The position numbers were made by a program, and so were the translations under genes. From positions 3,586,953 to 3,650,952 of the forward strand of contig JARUPZ010000035.1 of NCBI GenBank assembly GCA_031213475.1: DNA of 64,000 nucleotides, written 5' to 3'. This document shows positions 1 through 9,577 of the stretch, piece after piece. Under the pieces are notes generated by a model. It was given only the letters and a program-made list of their open reading frames with translations, was not told where the DNA came from and ran no database searches. The stretch is from Nereocystis luetkeana. Taxonomy: Eukaryota; Sar; Phaeophyceae; Laminariales; Laminariaceae. Position 1 is the stretch's first letter. Each line of letters starts with the position of its first letter.

Positions 1-1127
1 GACACCCAGCACACCCAGTGACCGTACCGACATACCGATTCTTCGTGCTATGTGTTATAGGAGAGGGATGCAAGTGCTGTGATCGCACTCAGGTCACACA
101 GACTATGAGGGAGACAAGAGAAAAGAGAGAAAAGCTGAAATATCACAAAGTGCTCGAGGCGCGTGAGCTAATGGAATGCCAACGTGCCGGGTACGAGAGA
201 GCCCCCAAAAAAACAAACCATTATAGAAAATGTAACATTTTTGACAAGAAAACTATCCGGGAGCATGTACACTTACTCGTGCCAGGTGTGATGCGATACA
301 CCAGCACATGGTATGATACTACCCTAGGCCTGGGTACGAATTGGTTGGCGCAGCCAGTACAGATACCGCATGCATGACGGTCCATGAAAGACCGTGAGTA
401 CGCGCGATCGACATATCTCACACAGCTCGCAATTATGAATTTCGACGAAGTCCTCGATCTCGCGGCTGATTTTCATATCATTTTCATTAACAGGTACTGC
501 TGTAGAAATCAACAGTCCCTCTTCGCCGCATCGCCCCCCCCCCCCCCCCCAGGGTGGTGAGGGGCCCCTTCCGGAGGCGTTATTTTTGCTTTCGCTTCAC
601 TTCCGATGACAATCAGGGTGAAATATGAAGTTTGGGCATGGGTTGGTAGCGGGAGACAGTAACTCGTTCATCGTGTGCAACGTCTTCGTCTCTCCCTTTC
701 TCCTCCCTCCTGTGTTTACTCGTCTCTTGATTTGTGAAGTTTGCCGCTGTATAGGATGGCGTTATGTGGGGCGTACGTAATTTTCTGCATACATGTATAC
801 TGCAAGTATATTTTTCAATCCATCGTTTTAATGTACTGGTGCTCTCAGCCAGTATGCCTGTACTGGCAGTATGTACTGTGCCAGTACCCTGCCGTAAATA
901 ATACCTGATACCTTATTTATCAGTATTCCGCGCTCCTTATGACAGGGTGGGTGGTGGTGACCCCACGGACCGCAGCATCAACAGTCGTTGCCATGTTGTC
1001 ATGACCCTTGGAAACATTTCCAGTATTAAAGTGGTCCCTCTGCAGTACCTGCCGGTTGATTCGTGTACGCGCCATAGTGCCTGTGGAACCGCTTGGGACT
1101 TATCGCATGGGATTCACCAATGTGGTA
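1..1127. other. Intergenic, no gene seen
   Basis: I find no reading frame here with protein-like composition or splice logic. The stretch holds a run of about 19 C at 531-550 and scattered short GTAC-rich palindromes such as those around 835-895. It may be spacer or part of a very long 5' intron of the VHS-GAT gene that begins to be visible at 8322. Confidence 0.5.
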
Positions 1128-1240
1128 TCACGGGAGACCATAGTTAACAGGACCTATGGTATACCAGGTACATAAAACACCTATATATTTAACCATTTTT
1201 ACTAGCAGTATTTGGTCCTGTAAGCTATGGTCCCCTGTAA
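1128..1240 (-). mobile_element. Tc1/mariner-type MITE, copy 1
   Basis: A 113 bp non-autonomous DNA element with inverted ends related to TTACGGGGGGCCATAG, flanked on both sides by the dinucleotide TA (1126-1127 and 1241-1242). It carries no coding potential. Relative to the copy at 20209 it lies in the opposite orientation, judged from its internal sequence. Confidence 0.8.
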
Positions 1241-1307
1241 TAGTGTGCGGAGTGGTGCCGGTGGCCGCTATATGTAGTGCCGGTGTTGTTGGCTTGCGCA
1301 TCCTTAA

Positions 1308-1406
1308 CCCTTTTAGGACTGCAGTCTGGTTTTGGGGACAATTGGGGACAAATTACTTGGAATTTGACCGCCTTGTCCCACGAACGGGACGGGGGTTCTA
1401 AAGGGG
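1308..1406. mobile_element. piggyBac-type palindromic MITE, copy 1
   Basis: A 99 bp nearly palindromic element. It begins CCCTTTTAGGACTGCAG and ends with the matching inverted sequence. A perfect TTAA stands on each side (1304-1307 and 1407-1410). TTAA target sites with ends that start CCC are the hallmark of the piggyBac superfamily, so this is probably a deletion derivative mobilised by such a transposase. No coding capacity is present. Confidence 0.75.
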
Positions 1407-1454
1407 TTAAGGGGGAACAACTCTGCTGTGGTATATCACCGCATGATAGCCGGT

Positions 1455-1645
1455 CACCCCGGTAGTCTAGTGGTTACCCCCGAATGGAACTTTTGCGGGG
1501 GGCCATATTAAACAGGACCTACGGTACACACAAAAACCTACATATTTAGCTAGTTTTACCTGCAAGATTCGCTTCTATTTACTGTGGTCCCCCGTAATAT
1601 TTCTTTCTTTGTAGCTTTGATCCTGGAGTTCGAATGCCACCGTGG
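1455..1645 (+). repeat. tRNA-like (SINE-like) stretch split by a MITE
   Basis: The left part contains TAGTCTAGTGG, a perfect match to the Pol III A box of tRNA genes. The right part contains GAGTTCGAATGCC, close to the B box GGTTCGANTCC. Between them sits MITE copy 2; without it the two boxes would be spaced roughly as in a tRNA gene or a tRNA-derived SINE head. A related but uninterrupted stretch lies at 36031-36110. A functional tRNA is unlikely. Confidence 0.45.
1493..1597 (-). mobile_element. Tc1/mariner-type MITE, copy 2
   Basis: A copy of about 105 bp of the TA-flanked MITE family. The right end GGTCCCCCGTAA is intact and followed by TA; the left end has drifted. It interrupts the tRNA-like stretch at 1455-1645, so it inserted after that sequence arrived. 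Confidence 0.7.
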
Positions 1646-2056
1646 CGAGATTGTGAGCTCATTTGCAAAACGTAAAAAACGAAAAAAAGGAATCAAGTGC
1701 TGTTGAGAGCGCCCAGCATGGGTAGACGCTGCGCAACTCGACGCGAGTCGACGAGGGAAGAAGGGGATGAAGACTTCTCGCGATAAAAACGCCTTCCAAG
1801 GCAAGAACCGTAGTGGGGAGGGGTGGAAGAAAGCCTACCTCGCGACCGCGAATCTGAGTTGCGACTGTTGATCTGGAGGGAGAGAGCAACGGAGGGCGAA
1901 CATAATACATGGGAGGAAAGTGAAAGATGTAAAATGGTACATGTCATACTGTAAGAGAAACCGACGCATTTTGCACATTGCATATTTACGAGTGCTGTTT
2001 GGCAGTCTGCTTTTTACCCGGTACATATTATCTGATGCGTGCATGTACTTGTAATA

Positions 2057-2088
2057 TCACGGAGACCCATAGTAAATAGGCCCGAAAC
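2057..2088 (+). mobile_element. Tc1/mariner-type MITE, one end only
   Basis: Only one terminal repeat of the MITE family is recognisable (TCACGGAGACCCATAGTA, preceded by TA). The rest of the element is missing or too diverged to see. Confidence 0.5.
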
Positions 2089-2960
2089 AAGTCCGAATCA
2101 CCCTCGTCAGTGCGTTGTATCTCAATATCTACTCGGTGAGTCGAAAATGCTGTCTGTTCAAAAAAACGCGGTGGATGATAGGCGTTCCATCGATGTTTTT
2201 TTTTTTTTGTGTGTTTTCAGGAATACATTTGGAAGCCTCTCTCTTCCCGTTTTCTGTCCTATATATCAGGGGCCACCGGGATAGTATGCTACTCAGTATA
2301 TTAAGAAATGTACGGAGTAGACTATATTATCAAATTGAAATGAAGGACATCTTGTGTACAGCGAATTAGGCAGAAGGCATGGAGCACGAGAGATGGAGAG
2401 AGTCCTCCCTCCTCGCCTCCTACAAGAATCGTTTCTGGACCCAAGAGGCACACGAGTACTTGGAGTCACTGGTGCTGGTCTGCTGGATGGTGGTCATGAT
2501 GTCATGATATCACACAGCAGTAGCGTCATGATATCATACAGCAGTAGCATACAGCATACCATTCTGTGCTAAAATCTAAAGGAGTTTTTGATCGAATGCC
2601 AATATAGAGACTGTTCCTCGTTTTTTGGCATGATGAAGTGATACCGTAATACATACCTGGTACCTGGTATACTTCGAAGTATATCGTTTGGTGTGCTGAC
2701 AGCAGTATATAGTATACCAGGTAAATATCAATAGCACGTGATATTTTGTGCGATGGCATATACTGAGTCCCAAAAGACTAAAATTTTACGTACGTATACG
2801 CACTGCTGTACATGTTATACATACAGCGGTACTACTATAGACTGTTTTTGTGTCTGTTTTTTTGTTCTGTTTCCGTCGATGTCTTCACCCCTCTTTTCTC
2901 TGTCCTTCGTATGGACTGCTCTTGGACCCCCCGAGATAGCGACGGAATCAACCTTAACCC

Positions 2961-3324
2961 TTAGGGCCGTTTTTAACCCTTTTAGGACCCCAGTCCCGTT
3001 TTGGGGACAATTGGAGACAAATTACTTGGAATTTGAGTAGCTTGTCCCCAAAACGGGACTAGAGTTCTAAAAGGGTTAACGACACTGTGAAAACTTGCCA
3101 AGCTAGCAAGTTTTTGGAAATTAATTTGGGCTTTCAAGTCTTGCTAAAAACCTGCCAAATAAAATGGCAAGTCCAAATTTCCAAAAACTTGCCAACGTAG
3201 GGCTTGGGGAATATCCGTATAAAAGCTTGTAAAAAAACTTGCTATTTTGGCAAAAACCCAAATTTCCAATAACTTGCTATTTTAGCAAGTTTTTTGCGAA
3301 AACGACTCGTTAGAAACGGCCCTT
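2961..3324. mobile_element. AT-rich foldback element with nested MITE
   Basis: The left end (TTAGGGCCGTTTTTAAC after removing the nested piggyBac-type MITE) and the right end (GTTAGAAACGGCCCTT) are inverted copies. The similarity continues inwards for roughly 60-70 bases through motifs such as AAAACTTGCCAA and AGCAAGTT. The interior is a series of CTTGCCAA/TTGGCAAG inverted segments. I know no named family for it. It has no coding capacity, and the flanking target duplication is unclear. Confidence 0.6.
2977..3075. mobile_element. piggyBac-type palindromic MITE, copy 2 (nested)
   Basis: A 99 bp element, the same length as copy 1, starting CCCTTTTAGGACCCCAGTCC and flanked by TTAA at 2973-2976 and 3076-3079. 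It sits inside the left arm of the AT-rich foldback element. Removing it with one TTAA restores that arm's match to the right arm, which proves the order of events. Confidence 0.8.
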
Positions 3325-3334
3325 GGAGAGCAAA

Positions 3335-3502
3335 AATTGCAGTCCCGTTTTGGGGGACGCACCACTCGAATTTCAAGTAGTTTTGCCCCCAAAACGGGGC
3401 TACGGTCCTGAAAGGGATATAACTTCGAGGTTTCCAGCGACTCTAATTTCAAGCAGTTTTGGCCACCCCAAAAAAGGAAGTACGCTCCTAAAAGGGATCG
3501 TA
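3335..3502. repeat. Two degenerate piggyBac-type MITE remnants
   Basis: Two successive stretches (about 3335-3418 and 3419-3502) keep pieces of the family: GCAGTCCCGTTTTGGGGGAC, then AATTTCAAGTAGTTTTG, then a GGTCCTGAAAGGG-type end. The TTAA flanks are gone. These look like older copies of the elements at 1308 and 2977. Confidence 0.5.
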
Positions 3503-3549
3503 TGACTGTGAGGTTTCCAACATTCTACGGGTGGCGCACGCGCCCAGCA

Positions 3550-3676
3550 GTACGGGGTTGCGGGCAGGATCACGTTGCGCCCGTGCCGTACCGTGCGACT
3601 GCTTTGCATTGTAAATCGGACACCATGTCACAGAATATCATCCCCCTGGTTGCAAACCTGTGGCCGTTGCTGAAAA
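3550..3676 (+). repeat. Dispersed repeat R1, copy 1
   Basis: About 125 bp shared with 9846-9975. It includes CGCCCGTGCCGTAC, AAATCGGACACCATGTCACA and a final TGGCCGTTGCTG. Function and class are unknown. Both copies lie close to short elements with CCCGTTTTGG- or CCTTTCGGGG-type palindromes. Confidence 0.6.
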
Positions 3677-3711
3677 TTGTCACTCTTGTATCGCCAATTG
3701 CCCCATCTGAA

Positions 3712-3814
3712 CCCCTGAGAGGGTAAAAACTGCAGCAGCCCCGTTTTGGAGACAAACTACCTAGAATTTGAGTGGTTTGTCCCCCAAACGGGACTGCAGT
3801 CCTTTTACAGTTAA
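3712..3814. mobile_element. piggyBac-type palindromic MITE, diverged copy
   Basis: It contains AGCCCCGTTTTGGAGACAAA near the left and CCCCCAAACGGGACTGCAGT near the right, forming a stem-loop like the 99 bp family members. A TTAA is present on the right (3811-3814) but the left flank has decayed. Confidence 0.55.
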
Positions 3815-4230
3815 GGGGGCCAGAGGGGCCCCCTTCGGGCGAAAAATAGAAAAGCACTGCAGTCTTTTGACTAATCAAATCCGTTTTTTGTTTTTGTTTT
3901 GTTTTTTTTTTTTTTTTTTTTTTTGCGGTTGCAGCACTTGTTTTATGGTATAACTTTCGACCTTTGACGACTCCCCACCGAAGACGAGTTTTCTCCAGTT
4001 GTGTTGCTCAGGCCGTCCCCCCCCCCCCCCCCCCCCTACGGCAGTTTGAGAGAGCGTAGGGGTCAAAGACAGCATTTTTGCGTCAGGCGCCGGATTGATC
4101 CGGCGCCTTTTTCATCACACACGATGGGCGGCTGTTATGAACAACCAACTCCCCTTGCCTCTGCTACCCATGGACAAATTTGAAAAATGGAAAATTTTTC
4201 GGGCTGCTATTATATTAACAATGCTGTTTT

Positions 4231-4329
4231 AGCCCTTGTAGAGCCGCAGTCCCGTTTTGGGGACAAACCAGTCATTTTTTTCAAGTAGTTTGTCCCCCAA
4301 AAACGGGACTGCGGTTCTGAAGGGGTTTA
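4231..4329. mobile_element. piggyBac-type palindromic MITE, diverged copy
   Basis: About 99 bp. The left arm holds CCGCAGTCCCGTTTTGGGGA and the right arm the inverse, ending GGTTCTGAAGGGG before TTTAA. The arms are well preserved but the terminal TTAA flanks are altered. Confidence 0.55.
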
Positions 4330-4833
4330 ACTCGGATTTTCATCGACCACGCTGGGCACTATTCATAGTTGGCAAACCTCTCTGGCTCTCCCTACTTCGA
4401 CCGTCCGTAGCATCCTACGCGGCCACAGCAATGTTGGCCGATACAAATTTCTTGCTGCTGAGCAGTTTCGTTTCGTGATGCAAACGCAGCAAAGGCTGCC
4501 CTGCCCCTCCTTTCCTTTTGCAGGTCCAAGGGCCCAAACGCCTCCTAGATACCGTCACGGAGCACGCTATTACGTTTGGTCGGCAGATGGCCTTGAGGCC
4601 TAGTAGTGGAGCTATTGCATGCCGTGTTCGGTAAAGGAGTCGTGATATACATGTCGTTATTTTTGTACCAGAAGTAGTAGTGCTACTGTAAAAAAACACG
4701 AAAAATCGTACCAGGTACCTGGTATATTTAAAAGACGCAACAAGTATGTACGTGTTTTTTTTTTGTTCTGACCGAAGGGCCCTCTTATTAGAGACACAGT
4801 ATGTCAGATCCGGGGTCACATAGCAGGCTCACG

Positions 4834-4903
4834 CCCCCCCCCCCCCCCCCCCCCCCCCCCCCCTGGCCATACGACTACGGCCATGCATGAGATCGAGTAC
4901 ATC
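4834..4903 (+). repeat. Dispersed repeat R2, copy 1, with poly-C
   Basis: A run of about 29 C is followed by a unit containing GGCCATACGACTACGGCCAT and GAGATCGAGTAC. The same unit, always beside a C or G homopolymer, recurs at 7347-7450, 7573-7737, 16508-16686 and 19691-19797, so the homopolymer seems to be part of the repeat. Confidence 0.55.
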
Positions 4904-6205
4904 TCTCCTATCGAGGGCATCCACCCCCTCCCCACGCGCTACTCGTACGGTTCGTGCCTTCATCTTTATCCCGAGAAGACTCCGGCCCTTTTGTCCCTCG
5001 TCGCGGTGTAGGTATATGTGTATACTGGTACGTATTACTATTAATAGTGGCATATCAAACTGCACCGGGATTCGCCCGGTATCCGTTATCCTCCGGGACC
5101 CGGGACCCGGGACCCCGGGGCTGGTTTGGGCCGAAAAACTTTGAACGCGTCATGAAAAAGAATGTTTTGATCGTACCAGTATGTTCTTTGTGGACGGGCT
5201 ACTCCGGTTTTGGTATGTCACTACGAACGGTACGTAGTTTTTTTGGAGGGAGGGGCGGCAATGGCCGACAAGAGATGAATAATGCACCTGATCACTCTGA
5301 AACTAACGAAAGGTACGTTTTGAGGATCATACACATGAAGCAGCAATAAGACACACCTCCACGAGCGCAGCAGTCCGATTAGCCGAACATGCATGATATA
5401 TATATATATATTATATATATATATATATATCTATACCTGCATGTATACGACCAGGTGTGTATGTATGCACGTATGTACTCGGTTTTGGCTTTCGACTTTC
5501 AACTGTTTTCGGACTCCTTTCGGCGAGGGCCAGAAGTCATGCACATATCCCCCTCACGGCCTCGCCAAAGCACGACACGGCTTGTACCGTATACATAGGA
5601 GGAGCGCGAAGCGACACATGATAAAACATACAAATGTACAAATATTACCCACAAAAACTATTATTCAATGGTACCGGTACAATTATTACAACTGCTGCTG
5701 CAAACTGATGTGCTGTACCGGTAAGTGTACGATATCACTTACGTCCATGAACTCTTGGGGGGTTTTGCTTGATTACATAGTACCAGTATAGCGTATGTAC
5801 GAGTAGAGGGAAACACGAGGGCCAAAGGTGACGATTGCAGCATCGGTCACCGCTTAGTTTGCTTGGTGTCAAGTACGTAGTCGTATATATGATGCTCATT
5901 TTTTATTTCCAACGAAGAGTCGAAAACGAGCGTTCAAACACGTCAGTATAGCGTATGATAGGCATGACAATCGTAACGCCGCCATATCGCAGTTTTACGT
6001 GAGAACAACACCCCAAAGGTATACAACATACCACGCTCTTTCTTGGTCCGATGTGTCAACATGATCATCGTAGTATCGCGATACGACAACCCAAGGTTTC
6101 ACGCTTTCATGCCCCCCACGTGTCAGGTGGTCACGTCATGTTGCTACGTCTTTTGTGTTTACATAGTGGCGTGGACCCCTCTGGGGGGTACCGAGTGCGT
6201 ACGCA
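4904..6205. other. Non-coding stretch with microsatellites
   Basis: I see no gene. The stretch contains a short TA microsatellite around 5395-5431, a GGGACCC-rich palindrome at 5095-5120 and frequent GTACCGGTAC-like palindromes around 5670-5730. Confidence 0.4.
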
Positions 6206-6415
6206 TGACAAAAACAACCAGATTGATACCCGGGTACCTGCCTGAGTATGATAAAAACAACTAGGTTCGGGGGCACCCGGGTACCTACCCAAGTATGACC
6301 AGACAACAGGTTTGGTACACGGGTACCTACCCGAGTATGATGAAAAAAAACAGGTTTAGAACCCGGGTACCTACCCGACTACTATCAGAACAACCATGCT
6401 TGGTACCCGGGTGCC
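6206..6415 (+). repeat. Tandem repeat of about 50-60 bp, four to five copies
   Basis: Successive units each contain a variant of ACCCGGGTACCTACCCGAGT followed by an A-rich linker and CAGGTTTGGTAC. Each unit has an internal palindrome centred on GGTACC. The copies differ by several substitutions, so the array is not recent. Confidence 0.7.
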
Positions 6416-7346
6416 CCGACAATGTTGCTTCTAACAACACATCCTTGATCTGTTCGGACAGCAGTATACTCGTGTACTATTTTGTGCCCGTTTGCTCGTG
6501 CTCGCTCGCGAACAATTATTCCAGAGAAAGATACGAAGCTTGTCTTTCTGTTACGAGTATTTCGAAAGAAAAATTAAAACACAACTAACCCGTAAGGTGT
6601 ATGATCGAAATTTCCTCGAAACCATACATGTACGAGTATTCCCCAGGAGTAAACGAGTATTCCCCGGGAGTAATGACACTACACTATCCGTCGTCGGCTT
6701 GGACGTCTAATTACCGCTGGGCTCCTCTATTATGCTATCAAAATCAATATTATATATCGGTACTTCACACATTATAGTTGCTGTAAATGCTGAAAGCGCG
6801 AGGGCATGGCTCGGCAAAAATCGATGCAAATGGATGAGCAGTGCAGCTCGACAGCCGAAACCCATGTACTGTAGTATCGTACCGTTATTATTATCGATGT
6901 GCGCGATGAAAGCCAAGGCGTTCATATGTTATATATGTAATATGTGTGATAAATCATGCCGGGAGGGGGGAAAGGGAAGAACGCACTTGAAGATACCCGT
7001 GTCTGCATATAGTATATGGTACCAGCTACCAGGTATGAAGTATCTGTTATCACAAATGCTAAAATATCTCGGTCTAAAGAGGCCTCGATGCGACCCAAAA
7101 TTTGCCGGTCTGCTATGATTTGACATTAGTACCCAAAACATCCTAGTATGTCTTGACAAGAGTGTTGCTTTTTTGAAAATATTAATGCCGCCAACTCGAG
7201 TCCTGGAAACCTTTTCATCATTGACAAAGGTCGGTTTGGAGTGCCGATGCTGGAAACCGCACTCTCTCAGACGGTTTTGTTCTTCGGTTGTTCGGTGGGC
7301 CCCACGCCCTTGTTTCTCCCGCCCGCGTCCTCGACCCGCCCGCCCC
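6416..7346. other. Non-coding stretch, nothing recognised
   Basis: No protein-like frame or element boundary is evident. One GGTACCAGCTACCAGGTAT palindrome lies at about 7018-7036. The first VHS exon of the gene visible from 8322 could in principle be here, but I found no candidate. Confidence 0.35.
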
Positions 7347-7450
7347 GAGGGTCTATGGTCATACGATTACGGCTAGCATGATGAGTACACCCCGGATGCG
7401 AGGGTCTATGGTCATACGACTACGGCCATGCGTGATGTCGAGTACCCCCC
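7347..7450 (-). repeat. Dispersed repeat R2, two tandem copies
   Basis: Two head-to-tail units (about 7347-7390 and 7397-7448) of GAGGGTCTATGGTCATACGA followed by a variant of ACTACGGCCATGCGTGATG. They end in a C-rich run. Confidence 0.55.
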
Positions 7451-7572
7451 CGCCCCCCCTACCCTCGTCTCTGGAAGTGTCCACACCAGAAATGAAACCA
7501 ATTAATTGATGCTGTCATCCAAATGCAAGAAAATCCGCCTCTAAAGCGGTTGTTAGTAGGATGCAGCTCACC

Positions 7573-7737
7573 GTTCATGCGACTCGCCGGACACCTCACG
7601 GCGCTTCGCGCCTGGTGCAAGCAATGTCTGCCTGGTCGGTGAAAACCCGACGTGCTCCGTCCCCGCGTTGTAGGGATGCGAGGGTCTACGGTCATACGAC
7701 TATGCACGATAATGAGTACCCCCCCCCCCCCCCCCCC
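7573..7737 (-). repeat. Dispersed repeat R2, longer copy
   Basis: This copy extends R2 with an extra 90-100 bp shared, in inverted orientation, with 16508-16686. The extra part includes GCAAGCAATGTCTGCCTGGT and GGTGAAAACCCGACGTGCTC. It ends in a C homopolymer. Family unknown. Confidence 0.55.
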
Positions 7738-7739
7738 GA

Positions 7740-8318
7740 CCCTCCAGCTCGTCATATGTTGCCAACTCTTTTGCCGCCAGTTTCGCGACCGTTTCAAGTG
7801 GCCACCGCTTTTGGCCACCATTCTCGTCATGCCCTTTGTTACCGCTCTCTTGACGTTATTGTGGCCACTGTTTTTGACCACCAATTACCCATGTCGTCCC
7901 TTTTGCCACCACTTTAGTCACCGCTTTTGTCGGTGCTTTTTTACCAATGCTTCCGGCCACCGCGCTTTTTGCCACCACTATATGTCGACCCTTCTGCCGC
8001 CGCTTTTTGTCACGGCTTTTGACCACCGCCTTTTGCCACACCGCTCTTTTTGGCACCGCTTTTGATATCGCTCTTTGCCACGTACTTTTGGTCGCCGCAT
8101 TTGCCACCTATCTTTTTGCCACCACTTTGCTCGCCAAATCATGTCGCCGCTGTTTGCCACGGGTTTTGGCCATCGCTCTCACCGCTTTTTGCCACGACTT
8201 TTCCCCGCCGCCTTTGGCCACGACGTGTGGCCATCGCTCTTCTCGTCACCACTTATGTCGAACTTTGTTTGCCGCCGCTTTTTTGTCACGTCTTTTGGCC
8301 ACCGCTCTTCTTGCCCTT
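7740..8318 (+). repeat. Degenerate minisatellite upstream of VHS exon
   Basis: Nearly 580 bp built from irregular variants of TTTGCCACCGCTTTTGGCCA. Long open frames here are a by-product of the repetition. The pyrimidine-rich end of the array runs directly into the acceptor of the first visible VHS exon (CCCTTCAG at 8314-8321) and probably supplies its polypyrimidine tract. Confidence 0.65.
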
Positions 8319-8321
8319 CAG

Positions 8322-9546
8322 GGTGTACGAGGTTATGAGGCGCATCCGCAAGTGCTTCAAGTCGGGCAGCCCCCAGGTTGTTCTGAGGGGCCTGGACCTC
8401 ACGGAAACGCTCATGCAGTCTTGCGGCGCGCACGTGAGGCGAGAGGTGTCCTCTGACAAGTTTCTCAAGACAGTCGGCAAGCTCTGCAAGGTTCGTTTTC
8501 CAAATGTTGACTGCTTTTGATCGAATGAAGCATAATCAGGATTGTTTAGGTGCAAACAATAGCTGCAGCGGAATACCGAGCAGCAGCAGCAGCAGCAGCA
8601 GTGCCGCAACGGTGTGCTTGATGCCGGACATGCTGCGCCTCGTACCCGTAGCGTCCGTACGACGCACGGGTACGTAGCAGCGTTGCGTTGCTTCTGTAGC
8701 TCCTGCGTCCGTGTGTGCCTGCATGTATGTGTGTCTGTGCGCGTCTGTGTGTTCATGTATGTGTATGTGCTGTATGTTCTGTATGAGCGTTGCCACGGCA
8801 GAGGCGCACTTTTGAGCGCGAAACATGTACCAGTGTGTTGGTTAGAAGTAATAAGCCGACTGAGTACGAGAGCAGTAGGTGATTTCATCAATGGCGAGAC
8901 CGACTCGAACTCACAGAGTAGATTTTTTGTTGGTTCGAAGGGAAAACCTACCGTACTACGCTACTGAGGGGCGACAGGCTATTAATAGTCAGCAGTGAGA
9001 TATTTCCGTCGGTTCGAAGGGATAACCTACTGTCCGCAATCAAGTATCGCGCTTCTCCGTCACACGCCAGCAGTGGAAAAAAATATATGGATGAACGCAG
9101 CGACTCTCAAGCAGACTACTACGTTGCGTCAGTGGTAGGTTATGAATCGTTAGCGGTAAGATATTTTCTTGTCTGTTTTGAAGGGATAGCCTATTGTACT
9201 ACTCCACTGCGTCAGCGGTATTATAGGCTGTCGATAAATGAGCAGTAGGTTATGCCTCCTGCAAGGTAGCCAACTGTTTCTCGCTGACGGCCGTTGTCGC
9301 CTGAGGACCTACACAAATATATTGGGGTCCGTTATTGTGCCTACTTTTTTTTTTTTTTTTTTCGTTATCTGGTACGGGTCTCTCTATTAACCCTCTTACT
9401 GGGAATATTATTAGGGGGGGGGGGAAACTCGACGATAAGAAGTGACCATTACAGCATCGGGCCCCTGCATGATTTTGGGGCATAATACAAAAGTGATGCC
9501 CCGAGTAATGAGTGCAATGCGAGGGGTCGTCCTCACCCGTGTGTTG

Positions 9547-9577
<31 letters not shown>

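Noticed and set aside
1455-1645. A functional tRNA gene
   Set aside because: The boxes are interrupted by a MITE and no cloverleaf can be drawn from what remains.
5389-5598. Frame encoding repeated Ile/Tyr
   Set aside because: It comes from a TA microsatellite and has no other protein-like content.
7947-8520. Several overlapping plus-strand frames upstream of the VHS exon
   Set aside because: They read through the minisatellite and then the exon; only the part from 8322 has VHS sequence and a proper acceptor.
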